Source of the DNA: an uncultured Clostridia bacterium
GTDB taxonomy: Bacteria > Bacillota > Clostridia > Lachnospirales > Anaerotignaceae
DNA length: 64,000 nt
Direction of reading: 5' to 3'
NCBI GenBank assembly: GCA_910586765.1
Contig: CAJUJJ010000011.1
Span: forward strand, 28,777-92,776
Positions 49,946 through 58,389 of the stretch are shown here, one piece after another (positions within the stretch are counted from its first letter, which is position 1; each line of letters opens with the position of its first letter). The position numbers and the translations under genes were made by a program. Below the pieces are notes generated by a model. The model had not been told where the DNA came from. It saw only the letters and a program-made list of their open reading frames with translations, and made no database searches.

Positions 49946-50404
49946 ATGATAGGTAAAAAAGTAGTACATCATTTGATGATGAGTGCAAAAGATGCACATT
50001 ATGTAGGTGGTTTGGTAAATGGTGCAAGAATTGTTGACCAATGGGGTGATGTTGGTACAGAATTAATGGTTTATGTAGATGGTGACATTAGTTTATTTTT
50101 AGGCTATGAAAAAGTAGAATTTTTAGCACCTGTTTATGTTGGTGACTTTATGGAATATCACGGCTGGATTGAAAAAGTAGGAAATCAATCTTATACTTGT
50201 CAATTTGAGGCTTGGAAAGTTGCCACACAATTAGATAGAACAGATGCTGACTTGTCAGCTGTTGCAACACCACATACAGCAGCAACAGCTTGTGAACCTC
50301 CTGTACTTTGTGGCAGAGCAACAGGTAGTCTTTACATTGCGAAAAAAGACCAAAGAGGCCCTCAAGAATCTTCTTTTATGGATAGAAAACATACAACAGA
50401 ATAA
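49946..50404 (+). CDS. acl: beta-alanyl-CoA ammonia-lyase (hotdog fold)
   Basis: A 152-residue hotdog-fold lyase. Key stretches are KKVVHHLMMSAKDAHYVGG, LVNGARIVDQWGDVGTELMV, YVDGDISLFLGYEKVEFLAP, VYVGDFMEYHGWIEKVGNQS, EPPVLCGRATGSLYIAKKDQ and RGPQESSF. As I remember it, the Clostridium propionicum enzyme reads nearly the same over almost its full length; the related 3-aminobutyryl-CoA lyase of lysine fermentation is more distant. The reaction is beta-alanyl-CoA to acryloyl-CoA plus ammonia. Placed just after a 2-oxoacid oxidoreductase, its substrate would come from 4-amino-2-oxobutyrate. The middle contains a small insertion (residues about 98-112) relative to what I recall. Confidence 0.85.
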   Translation: MIGKKVVHHLMMSAKDAHYVGGLVNGARIVDQWGDVGTELMVYVDGDISLFLGYEKVEFLAPVYVGDFMEYHGWIEKVGNQSYTCQFEAWKVATQLDRTDADLSAVATPHTAATACEPPVLCGRATGSLYIAKKDQRGPQESSFMDRKHTTE

Positions 50405-50496
50405 ATAATCATTTTTTCTACATACAAAACAAATTTCTTCTATTGCTTTCAATATAAATAGAGTAGATGTGTTGATTTCATCTGCTCCATATATCA

Positions 50497-50545
50497 AAAA
50501 AGTCTTATCAAATTAATACTATTTCATTTGGTAAGACTTTTTATT
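50497..50545. terminator. bidirectional terminator
   Basis: AAAAGTCTTATCAAAT pairs with ATTTGGTAAGACTTTT around a loop of about 13 bases, followed by TTATTTTTTT. It separates the converging lyase and iolH genes. Confidence 0.9.
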
Positions 50546-50551
50546 TTTTTA

Positions 50552-51472
50552 TTATTTATTTAACAATTCTTTTTCAATTCTTTCTCTTGCTTCTGGTGCT
50601 TGTTTGTTCATTTTTTCTGGAAAACCGAACATAGATACACAAGCAATATTGTCTCCGCCTGCTTTTGGAGCATTAGGTTTTAATTGTTTATTTGCAAAAT
50701 CCATTTCTCTCAATGTTTGGAATATACCATCAAAATCAACATCGCCTTCTCCCATTGCTAAATGTTGATGCACTGTAACATCTGCTTTTCCTCTGCTATT
50801 TAACCAAGGTGGATTTAATATATAACGGCAGTCTAGTGTTTGATTAAATGTATCTGCAAATAACACGTGTGTTAATTCATCGCCTGCATAACGAAGCATA
50901 GAACGCACATCTCCCTTTCCTTCATCATAAAAAAATCCGTGAGGAGAAGAATAAACATATCCTAAATTTTTGGAGCGGAAAGATTTTACCATATCACAAG
51001 TTTCATTGTTTAATTCACAAAAATCGTATGGGTGTGATTGTATTTCTACTCTAATCCCTTCTTTTTCAATAATAGGAAGTAATTCTTCCATAGACTGAAA
51101 CCACATACCATTGCAAATTTCTTGTTGATTAGGGTCACCAGACAATTCTGTATTAATAACCTGCACGCCCATATCTGCTGCAATTTGTATCATTCTTTTC
51201 CAATTTGCTACGGCAAACTTTCTCTGTTCTTCTGTTGGCCCTGACCAACGATATACTACAATAAATGAAGATATTTCAACACCTGTTTCTTTTAACGCCT
51301 TTCTGTATTCCATTTCACATTCTTTTGAAAACAATGGGTGTTTATAAAATGGATTAATTCTAGGGTGAGGAGATTGCTCAATATATTTGTATCCCCAATC
51401 TGCAACTTGATGAACCATTCTATTAATATCCATTTGTTTTGCTAAAACATCTACATCAAATGCAATTTTCAT
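50552..51472 (-). CDS. iolH: IolH-like TIM-barrel protein
   Basis: A 306-residue TIM-barrel protein matching IolH of Bacillus over most of its length: MKIAFDVDVLAKQMDINRMV, VADWGYKYIEQSPHPRINPF, VEISSFIVVYRWSGPTEEQR, NTELSGDPNQQEIC, RVEIQSHPYDFCELNNET and MGEGDVDFDGIF. IolH belongs to the xylose-isomerase-like fold of the inositol operon; its reaction is unsettled. It is the last gene of the operon, 31 bases after iolE. ATG 51472 has AGGAGG eight bases upstream; an in-frame TTG at 51478 is too near it. The C-terminal part (residues about 245-300) differs from the remembered protein. Confidence 0.86.
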   Translation of the reverse strand: MKIAFDVDVLAKQMDINRMVHQVADWGYKYIEQSPHPRINPFYKHPLFSKECEMEYRKALKETGVEISSFIVVYRWSGPTEEQRKFAVANWKRMIQIAADMGVQVINTELSGDPNQQEICNGMWFQSMEELLPIIEKEGIRVEIQSHPYDFCELNNETCDMVKSFRSKNLGYVYSSPHGFFYDEGKGDVRSMLRYAGDELTHVLFADTFNQTLDCRYILNPPWLNSRGKADVTVHQHLAMGEGDVDFDGIFQTLREMDFANKQLKPNAPKAGGDNIACVSMFGFPEKMNKQAPEARERIEKELLNK

Positions 51473-51503
51473 AACCAAAACCTCCTATTCAAATATAAAA
51501 TTT

Positions 51504-52400
51504 TTATAATCCAGTTTTTTCTGCAATATATTTTCTTGCTTTTAAAGCATATTCAAAAGGATTTGCTTTTGCTGGGTCTTGTTCTGCCTCTACCACAACA
51601 AAACCTTCATAATCTGCATTTTCAAGTACATCAAATATTGGTTCAAAATCTACATCGCCATCTCCGGGTACTGTGAAAACACCTTCACGTACGCCTTTTA
51701 AAAAGCTCCATTTTTCTTTTTTTGATTTTTCAACCATATTGCTGCGAATGTCTTTTAAATGTACGTGTTTTACACGGTTTACATATTTTTTTAATACTTT
51801 TACAGGGTCTATTCCTGCAAAAGATAAATGTCCACTGTCAAATAATAAATATACAAGTTCTGGATTTACCATTTCCATAAATTTATCAATTTCTTGTTCT
51901 GTTTGCACTACTGTTCCCATATGGTGATGAAATGTTAATGTCATACCTTTGTCTTTTGCAATTTTTCCTAATTTGTTTAATCCTTCTGTTAATAACTTCC
52001 ATTCTTCATCATTCATTATATATTTACCTTCCCAAACAGGCTGGTCTAATTTTCCCTGTATACTATAGCTTTGCTCTGAAACGCCTATCACTTTCGCCCC
52101 CATAGTATGTAAAAATTCTATTGCTTTTATAAACTCTTTTTCTGTTTGTTCATATGGCTTTGAAATTAAAAAAGAAGAAAACCATTGATTACATATTCTT
52201 ATATTTCTCATATCCAAAGCCTTTTTTAAAACAGCAGTATCTGTAGGATATTTTCCACCTACTTCCGAACCTGTAAAACCTGCAAGAGCCATTTCACTGA
52301 CACATTGTTCAAAAGTATTTTCTTTTCCTAAATCTGGCATATCGTCATTTGTCCACGCAATAGGAGCAATGCCCAATTTCACTTTATTTTTATTTAACAT
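51504..52400 (-). CDS. iolE: inosose dehydratase
   Basis: A 298-residue IolE. Landmarks are [89 protein letters not shown] and HVHLKDIR, the last two carrying metal ligands. It removes water from 2-keto-myo-inositol in the second step of inositol breakdown. Its ribosome binding site (GGAG) is embedded in the last codons of the transporter gene, so the two are translationally linked. Confidence 0.93.
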   Translation of the reverse strand: MLNKNKVKLGIAPIAWTNDDMPDLGKENTFEQCVSEMALAGFTGSEVGGKYPTDTAVLKKALDMRNIRICNQWFSSFLISKPYEQTEKEFIKAIEFLHTMGAKVIGVSEQSYSIQGKLDQPVWEGKYIMNDEEWKLLTEGLNKLGKIAKDKGMTLTFHHHMGTVVQTEQEIDKFMEMVNPELVYLLFDSGHLSFAGIDPVKVLKKYVNRVKHVHLKDIRSNMVEKSKKEKWSFLKGVREGVFTVPGDGDVDFEPIFDVLENADYEGFVVVEAEQDPAKANPFEYALKARKYIAEKTGL

Positions 52401-52407
52401 CGTTTTT

Positions 52408-54489
52408 TCACTCCATTTCTCTTTGTTTAATATAATTTAATATCATATTTATAGCATTATTTACCCCTACTTTACCTACATTGATAACCATATCGTAGTA
52501 TTGTGGGTCATCTCTTTCTGTTCCTGTAAATTTTTGATAATAAAGATTTCTTTGTTCATCTCTTTTATCTAAATCTTTTAGACTTTCCTCTTTGTAATAT
52601 TCTTCTGCTTCTTTTTTTCTGTATTCATCATCAGCATACAAAAAGAAGGAATACGTATGAGGTTTATTTTCTAATATAAAATTAGCACATCTTCCTAAAA
52701 ATACGCCTGGTGATTTTACAGATAATTCTCTAATAATTTTTGTTTGTACTTTAAACATATCGCTTGCTGTTAAATCTCCAGCAGTACCTGCATTTCCATA
52801 GGCATAAGGTGAAAATGTAATTTCTTGCTGCTCATTATAAGAGTCAAAATAATTTTCAATATCTTTCATAGAGTAGGAATCCATACCAAATTTTTCAGCC
52901 ATAAGACATATAATTTGTCTATCATAAAGACGACAGTTTAATGCTTTAGAAATTCCTTCTGCTACTTTTTTTCCGCTTGCACCATATAAACGACCTATAG
53001 CAACATTGATTTCATTTCCGCTTTTATTTTCTACAATATTTATTTGTTGTTGTTCTTCTTCTAAATTTTTTCCTTCTCGTGCAATGAGTTCTCTCATCAT
53101 TTTGTCATATGTTTTATCCAATTTATAGCAAGCTGCTATTAAAAACATAATTACCCATATTGCAATAGGTACATATAAATAAAAACCTTTTATTGCTGAA
53201 ATTGCTTCAACAGTTTGTTCTGCTGCGGTTGCTTTTAATCCGTCAAACATTGCCATAGAAAGAATAGCACCCATAATAGCAGAAGTAAAACCAGAACCTG
53301 CTTTTTGTCCCATACTCATAGAAGAAAACATCAATCCTTCTACACGAACGCCTGTTTTCCAATGTCCATATTCTATAGCATCACTTGGCAAAGAATATTG
53401 TGTGCCATAAAATGGTGCAATACCAAATCCTCTCATAATACAAGTAATAATTCCTAAAGGTACACTTGTAATATTGAGAAGAAATACAAGTTGTCCAGCA
53501 ATACCTAACAAGCAGCCTGCACAAATTAAATTTCTCTTTCCATATTTGGGAAGTATTTTAGGTAACATTGCAATACCAATAATGGTTGCAATTTTTTCTG
53601 CTGCGGACAAAGGCATTACTAAATTGACATCATTTAAAACATATTGACAGTAATAAGTTAAATCAGTACCTATGATAATTTGATAAGCAGTATAAAATAT
53701 CATAAGTCCTAAAGCAATTAAAAAATATCTATTTGTTATAGTAGCTTTAAAAGCCGTTAAAAATGGAATATCTGATTTTTGTTCTTGTGCTGCAGCCTTT
53801 ACTCTCTCTGTACAAGTACAATATGTATTTACTAATACAAATACAGAAACAGTTGCATATACTGCGGTTACAATAATCCACGCTGCTTGCGTATTGTTTA
53901 TTAATATAGCAACTTTATTTATGATAGGTAATGTAAATGCTGTAATTATCATACTAGCTGTAATAGATAATACCATACGAATGTTACAAATCGTATCTCT
54001 TTCTTTTCTGTCGCGACTCATCAAAGAACCTAGTGCATGAAATGGTTGGCTAATTGCTGTATATACTACAGTATTCATAATGTTATATGTTACAAAAGCA
54101 TATATTACTTTTCCCATATCTCCAACATTTGGCATAGTAAACAATAATATTGCAGCCAAAGCGTAAGGAATAGCAAGTCTTAATATCCATATTCTAGCTT
54201 TTCCATATTTTGAATGAGTACGGTCAATAATTGTCCCCATAAGTACATCTGAAAAACCATCAAATACTCTGGACAAAAGCATTATCATACCAACAGAGCC
54301 TGACGAAATACCTACAACATTAGTATAAAAGTATATCAATAATGTTGTTGTCATAGTATACATCAATGTCAATGCAGGGTCACCAAAACAGTATGACAGT
54401 TTTTCTGACAATGGTACTTTTATGAACTCGTTCATATCTTTGCCTTTTTGTTTAAAGTTTAATAACTCTGGAATACCTCCTTGTACCAT
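52408..54489 (-). CDS. GPH-family sugar transporter fused to a cytidylate-kinase-like domain
   Basis: A 693-residue fusion. Residues about 20-465 are a GPH cation symporter with twelve hydrophobic helices ([40 protein letters not shown]). Residues 495-693 are a cytidylate-kinase-like domain (cytidylate_kin_2 type): P-loop-like [20 protein letters not shown], then [35 protein letters not shown] and the Asp/Tyr-rich [21 protein letters not shown] Glu-rich linker (about 465-495) joins them. I know of no common architecture like this. The ATG at 54489 fits GGAGGGG at 54496-54502; a later start at 54435 is also possible. It would import inositol or a relative. Confidence 0.85.
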   Translation of the reverse strand: MVQGGIPELLNFKQKGKDMNEFIKVPLSEKLSYCFGDPALTLMYTMTTTLLIYFYTNVVGISSGSVGMIMLLSRVFDGFSDVLMGTIIDRTHSKYGKARIWILRLAIPYALAAILLFTMPNVGDMGKVIYAFVTYNIMNTVVYTAISQPFHALGSLMSRDRKERDTICNIRMVLSITASMIITAFTLPIINKVAILINNTQAAWIIVTAVYATVSVFVLVNTYCTCTERVKAAAQEQKSDIPFLTAFKATITNRYFLIALGLMIFYTAYQIIIGTDLTYYCQYVLNDVNLVMPLSAAEKIATIIGIAMLPKILPKYGKRNLICAGCLLGIAGQLVFLLNITSVPLGIITCIMRGFGIAPFYGTQYSLPSDAIEYGHWKTGVRVEGLMFSSMSMGQKAGSGFTSAIMGAILSMAMFDGLKATAAEQTVEAISAIKGFYLYVPIAIWVIMFLIAACYKLDKTYDKMMRELIAREGKNLEEEQQQINIVENKSGNEINVAIGRLYGASGKKVAEGISKALNCRLYDRQIICLMAEKFGMDSYSMKDIENYFDSYNEQQEITFSPYAYGNAGTAGDLTASDMFKVQTKIIRELSVKSPGVFLGRCANFILENKPHTYSFFLYADDEYRKKEAEEYYKEESLKDLDKRDEQRNLYYQKFTGTERDDPQYYDMVINVGKVGVNNAINMILNYIKQREME

Positions 54490-54525
54490 ACATTTCCCCT
54501 CCAATCATTTTTTTAAATTAATACG

Positions 54526-54548
54526 GCTGCCTCAAAAGGTAAGGCAGC
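54526..54548 (-). other. intercistronic hairpin
   Basis: GCTGCCT and AGGCAGC form a seven-base-pair stem between iolI and the transporter gene. On the transcribed strand it is followed by CGTATTAATTT, not a clean U run, so it is more likely a processing or stabilising element. Confidence 0.5.
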
Positions 54549-54560
54549 TGTTATTTTAAT

Positions 54561-55394
54561 TTATGCAAAATATTTTTGTACAAATTTTTTTGTTACTTCA
54601 GCAGCCTTTTTTACATTTTCTTCATGAGACATTGCATAGTATTCAGGACGGAATTCTTCAATGGTACATACACCATCAAAACCAATTTCTTTTAACGCAG
54701 AAGCAATACCAGCATGGTCAACAACACCTTCTTCAGGCCATAAACGTTTGTCATCTCCGCAAGAACCTAAAGGCAAATCTTCACAATCATTTAAGTGATA
54801 AGCAAATATTTTGTTTCCATCTGCTGCTTTTAAATCTTCTAATTTAGAGCACATTTCATGAAAATGGAATGTATCTACTGTAATACCAACATTTTCACGG
54901 TCAACTGCTTTTACAACATCATAAGCTGTACCAAATTGGTTAATAGAACAATTTGGTGCACCACAAAATTCAAGTGATATTTTCATATCATTTCCTACTT
55001 TATCAGAAAGATAACGCAATCTTTTTACGGCTTCTTCTTTTATTTCGCTTACAGATTTATCTTTTACATCAAAAGAAGGTACTGTAATCAACATTTTCAT
55101 TCCTATTGCTTTGGAAACTTCCATAATAAAGTCTACTTCATCATCAATTTCTTTTTCTCCAGCTTCATCTCTTTGATTAAAGAATATTAAAGTATTATAT
55201 GCCCATGGTTTTAAATGATGGTTTTGAAACCAATTTGATAAATCTTGTAATGTATTTGTTTTTAAATATTCTCTGATACAGTCAAAACGAATTTCTATGT
55301 AATCAAAACCATATTTTTCACACATTTCAATGTCTGCCATTAAAGACTGTCCTTTACATTCCAATGCTGTTGCTTCATTAAATCCTATTTTCAT
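54561..55394 (-). CDS. iolI: 2-keto-myo-inositol isomerase
   Basis: A 277-residue IolI-like isomerase. It follows the Bacillus protein closely: MKIGFNEATALECKGQSLMA, CEKYGFDYIEIRFDCIREYL, HHLKPWAYNTLIFFNQRDEA, ISLEFCGAPNCSINQFGTAY, NVGITVDTFHFHEMCS, IFAYHLNDCEDLP and EEFRPEYYAM. Metal-binding Glu, Asp, His and Glu residues lie in ISLEF, VDTFHFH, YHLND and TIEEFRPE. IolI converts 2-keto-myo-inositol to 1-keto-D-chiro-inositol. It lies 17 bases after iolG. Confidence 0.92.
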   Translation of the reverse strand: MKIGFNEATALECKGQSLMADIEMCEKYGFDYIEIRFDCIREYLKTNTLQDLSNWFQNHHLKPWAYNTLIFFNQRDEAGEKEIDDEVDFIMEVSKAIGMKMLITVPSFDVKDKSVSEIKEEAVKRLRYLSDKVGNDMKISLEFCGAPNCSINQFGTAYDVVKAVDRENVGITVDTFHFHEMCSKLEDLKAADGNKIFAYHLNDCEDLPLGSCGDDKRLWPEEGVVDHAGIASALKEIGFDGVCTIEEFRPEYYAMSHEENVKKAAEVTKKFVQKYFA

Positions 55395-55411
55395 ATAATA
55401 TTGCCTCCTTA

Positions 55412-56416
55412 TTATTTATAAAATTCTGGTTTTTCAACTGCTGCTGTAATTGTTTCTATTTCGCCTGTTTGCTGTGCTTTTACTAAAGCATCTGCTGTAA
55501 TTGCTGCTAAATAGCCGTCCCACGCATTAGGTCCATTGATAACACCCTGTGCTGCATCGTCTACCCACGCCTGCACTTCTGCATCATAAGCATCTTTAAA
55601 TCTTACAAAACAATCTGTATCTATTGTAGTAGCAACTGCTGCATTTTTACGAATACTTGGATAAATTGGTGATGGCATTTTAATTGCACCATCTTCACAA
55701 ACAACTTCACAGTTAATATCATATCCAAATTTGCAATTTACAAATACTTCTACATCAATACAAACACCTTTTTTAGTGCGGAGAAGCATAATTTGAGGGT
55801 CTTTTAATTCTGAATGAGAATATTTTGTTACTCTTGGCAATATTACCTGTGCAGATTCATATTCATCATCTACCAACCAATGCAATACATCTATTTCATG
55901 AATTGCGGTATCGTGCACGGCCATAGGAGTATTATAGTTTGTTCCAACCTCTGGATTTCTATGTGTACAATGCAACATTAAAGGCTCACCATATTCCCCA
56001 GATGCTAAAGCTTGTTTTACTTGCATATAGCCCTTGTCATATCTTCTCATAAATCCTAATTGAATGAGATGTTTTCCTGATTTTACTTCTGCTTCTACTA
56101 CTTTTAAACAATCTTCTGCTGTTGTACAAAGAGGTTTTTCACAGAATATTCTTTTACCTGCTTTAATTGCTTCTAAAAGAGAATTAACATGAGCAAATCC
56201 TGGTGATACAATAAATACTGCGTCTACATTACTATCATTGATTAAAGCATTTGCATCTGTATATACTTTTGCTCCACATATCGCTGCTGCTTGCTTTGCA
56301 CTTTCTTCAAATACATCAGATACCGCTACAACTTGTGCACCTTGAATTTTATTTGTTAATCTTTTAATATGGTCTTTACCCATACCACCACAACCGATTA
56401 CACCTACATTTAACAT
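55412..56416 (-). CDS. iolG: inositol 2-dehydrogenase family (Gfo/Idh/MocA)
   Basis: A 334-residue NAD-dependent oxidoreductase. The N-terminal Rossmann fold reads VGVIGCGGMGKDHIKRLTN, followed by CEKPLCTTAEDCLKVVEAEV with the catalytic lysine region and AVHDTAIHEIDVLHWL with the catalytic Asp and His. It matches IolG, oxidising an inositol to an inosose. It is the first gene of the iol operon and follows a well-formed promoter. RBS AGGAGGAA is strong. Another inositol stereoisomer is possible as the substrate. Confidence 0.88.
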   Translation of the reverse strand: MLNVGVIGCGGMGKDHIKRLTNKIQGAQVVAVSDVFEESAKQAAAICGAKVYTDANALINDSNVDAVFIVSPGFAHVNSLLEAIKAGKRIFCEKPLCTTAEDCLKVVEAEVKSGKHLIQLGFMRRYDKGYMQVKQALASGEYGEPLMLHCTHRNPEVGTNYNTPMAVHDTAIHEIDVLHWLVDDEYESAQVILPRVTKYSHSELKDPQIMLLRTKKGVCIDVEVFVNCKFGYDINCEVVCEDGAIKMPSPIYPSIRKNAAVATTIDTDCFVRFKDAYDAEVQAWVDDAAQGVINGPNAWDGYLAAITADALVKAQQTGEIETITAAVEKPEFYK

Positions 56417-56473
56417 AACAAATTCCTCCTTTTAATTGTTTATGATGTTTTATTTCTTTGTTTTGATGTACTT

Positions 56474-56502
56474 ATCATATCATTTTGTGCACGTGAACGC
56501 AA
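56474..56502 (-). promoter_or_regulatory. iol promoter with overlapping operator
   Basis: On the reverse strand TTGCGT (-35, 56497-56502) and TATGAT (-10, 56474-56479) are 17 bases apart. The LacI-type operator TTTTGTGCACGTGAACGCAA at 56483-56502, with a central CG, covers the -35 box and most of the spacer, so a bound repressor would block transcription. Confidence 0.75.
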
Positions 56503-56641
56503 CACCTCTTTTTCACAATATATTGTTTATAATATTATTAATATTTACCAAATTTATTTAAAAATCAGCATATTTTAAGTATTTCATTTTATTTGGACAT
56601 ACAATTTTTATATACTTTATATGAGATATAAAACATATATT

Positions 56642-56661
56642 TTATGTACTCGTGAACATAA
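56642..56661. promoter_or_regulatory. second iol operator
   Basis: TTATGTACTCGTGAACATAA, with arms TTATGT and ACATAA and a central CG, matches the operator overlapping the promoter at 15 of 20 positions and lies 159 bases upstream. The pair would allow a looping LacI-family repressor. The rest of the 398-base gap holds no ORF. Confidence 0.75.
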
Positions 56662-56814
56662 TTTAGTATTTCATTACTTTCTTATAAATAACTTTTCTTT
56701 ATTTTGATATACTTTTTTGATTTTTGGCAAAAAAATATGTTGCTATAATTATTATTTAAAGCAACAAATCTTTTTTTGGTTATTTAATAAAATTTTTTGT
56801 ATTCCTGTGCACAA

Positions 56815-57843
56815 TTATATATTATATTTTGTTTTAATAAATATTTCTGTATATTGAAATTTATTTTTTGGTTCCTCATCATAAAAAAATTTACGAAACA
56901 ATAGCATAACTGATTCATAGCCTTGTGTATACGCATCTTGTCCAATTAAAAAATTGATTGTTCCATCTAAAAGCCACTGAATATTTTCTTCTATAAAATC
57001 ATTTGCAATTACTTTTATTTCTTTATCCTTTTTTGCATTTTTAATTGCCTTACATACTCCTACTACACCAGAACCTGTTATATAAAATCCTTTTATATCT
57101 GTGTATTCTTTTAAAGCTTCTTCTGCAATTTTTTCTGCCACCCAATTATCATCATATCCATATCGTACTCCAACAATATCTATTTCTGGATAAGATAATT
57201 CTACTTCTTTTACAAAGCTATTTGTTCTATTTTTTAACGAAAGATTTTCTTCATAGCCAGAAATAATCATTATTTTCCCTTTTCCATTTAATATTTCTCC
57301 CATAAGTCCAGCAGCCGTCTGACCACTTTTTTTTGTATTTTGTCCTATAAAACAAATACGAGAAGTATCTTCTAAATCAGAATTGAATGTTAAAACAGGG
57401 ATATGATATTCCTCTGAAAATCGATTTACTGTTTGCATTAAATATCTATCTTCTGAAGGAGAAAGAGCAATACCACTCACATTATTTTCTTTCATTTTTT
57501 CCATAATATTAACTACTTCTCCTGCATTGATACCATCTATTGTTTTAATATCAACACTTGCTCCAAAACTTTCCACTTCTTTTTTTGCTGTTTCTAATCC
57601 CTTTAAAACTGCCTTCATAAATGGCGTATTTGCTGATTGTAGTATCACCCCTATTTTCAAATTTTTTTTTGCCATAGCAAGTGCTCTGCCTGCAAAACTT
57701 GGCTGATAGCCCAATTCCTTTGCTATACGCTTAATTTTTTCTTCTACTTCTAATTTTATATGTCCTCTATTATTTAATGCCCTATCTACAGTTCCTCTCG
57801 AAACTCCAGCTAAATCTGCTATTTGTTGTAATGTAACTGCCAT
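56815..57843 (-). CDS. LacI-family regulator of the inositol operon
   Basis: A 342-residue LacI-family regulator. Helix-turn-helix VTLQQIADLAGVSRGTVDRA with hinge region LELEVEEKIKRIAKELG-like sequence (residues about 3-50), followed by a ribose-binding-protein-like effector domain (VILQSANTPFMKAVLKGLET). The family usually recognises operators with a central CG, and two such sites lie between this gene and iolG. It is transcribed with the same orientation and directly precedes the operon. The usual Bacillus IolR is of the DeoR type, so this is a different regulator. RBS AGGGGTG is acceptable. Confidence 0.87.
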   Translation of the reverse strand: MAVTLQQIADLAGVSRGTVDRALNNRGHIKLEVEEKIKRIAKELGYQPSFAGRALAMAKKNLKIGVILQSANTPFMKAVLKGLETAKKEVESFGASVDIKTIDGINAGEVVNIMEKMKENNVSGIALSPSEDRYLMQTVNRFSEEYHIPVLTFNSDLEDTSRICFIGQNTKKSGQTAAGLMGEILNGKGKIMIISGYEENLSLKNRTNSFVKEVELSYPEIDIVGVRYGYDDNWVAEKIAEEALKEYTDIKGFYITGSGVVGVCKAIKNAKKDKEIKVIANDFIEENIQWLLDGTINFLIGQDAYTQGYESVMLLFRKFFYDEEPKNKFQYTEIFIKTKYNI

Positions 57844-57980
57844 TTTTTACACCCCTAATATTTCATCATTTTTATATTTATTATAATACCATCGTTTTTA
57901 TAATTCAATGTTACATCAATTCTTTGTTATTTTTCAAGGCAAATAACACTATTATCATTTTTTTATTTACATTAAAATGA

Positions 57981-58160
57981 CTATTTCATTTTATTTTCAA
58001 TATTTACTACTATAAACATGGTAACAGATACTATAACAGAAATAGAAAGCATAATAACGTCTTTGTAAGTAATATTATCAAATTGAAAAATAATACAATA
58101 GCATATTAAAAAACTTATTAGTGTAGTTATGATAACTAATATAAAAGGCTTCCAAATCAT
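57981..58160 (-). CDS. small two-helix membrane protein
   Basis: A 59-residue reading with two hydrophobic helices (FILVIITTLISFLICYCIIF and DVIMLSISVIVSVTMFIVVN) and short charged ends. Just upstream an overlapping frame reads MRIKNDIEMRTKND; deleting one A from the A-run at 58160-58166 would fuse it in front, so the gene may be longer and frameshifted here, or the shorter start may be real. The ribosome binding site for the short form is weak. I do not recognise a family. It lies in the 546-base gap between the LacI gene and the SPFH gene. Confidence 0.45.
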   Translation of the reverse strand: MIWKPFILVIITTLISFLICYCIIFQFDNITYKDVIMLSISVIVSVTMFIVVNIENKMK

Positions 58161-58292
58161 TTTTTGTTCTCATTTCAATATCATTTTTTATCCTCATGTT
58201 AATATTATAACATAAATAATTTGTTGTTTCAGTTATTTATAAATGATTTGTAACAAGAGATATTATAAAATAGAACAATTTAGAGCAAAAGG

Positions 58293-58321
58293 TTGAAAAG
58301 GAGACAAAAGTCCGTTATACT
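58293..58321 (+). promoter_or_regulatory. promoter of the SPFH/TPM cluster
   Basis: TTGAAA at 58293-58298 and TATACT at 58316-58321 are 17 bases apart, upstream of the start codon at 58390. Confidence 0.65.
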
Positions 58322-58389
58322 ATACAAAAAATCAGATAAATAGCAGAAAAATTATAAATATAACTTACAATCAGAAAGGAGTTTTCATT

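Noticed and set aside
49946..50404. Generic acyl-CoA thioesterase of the hotdog fold
   Set aside because: Long stretches agree with beta-alanyl-CoA ammonia-lyase rather than with thioesterases, and the context supplies a matching aminoacyl-CoA.
50255..50497. 80-residue reverse reading rich in cysteine after the lyase gene
   Set aside because: It overlaps the conserved lyase coding sequence, has biased composition and no ribosome binding site.
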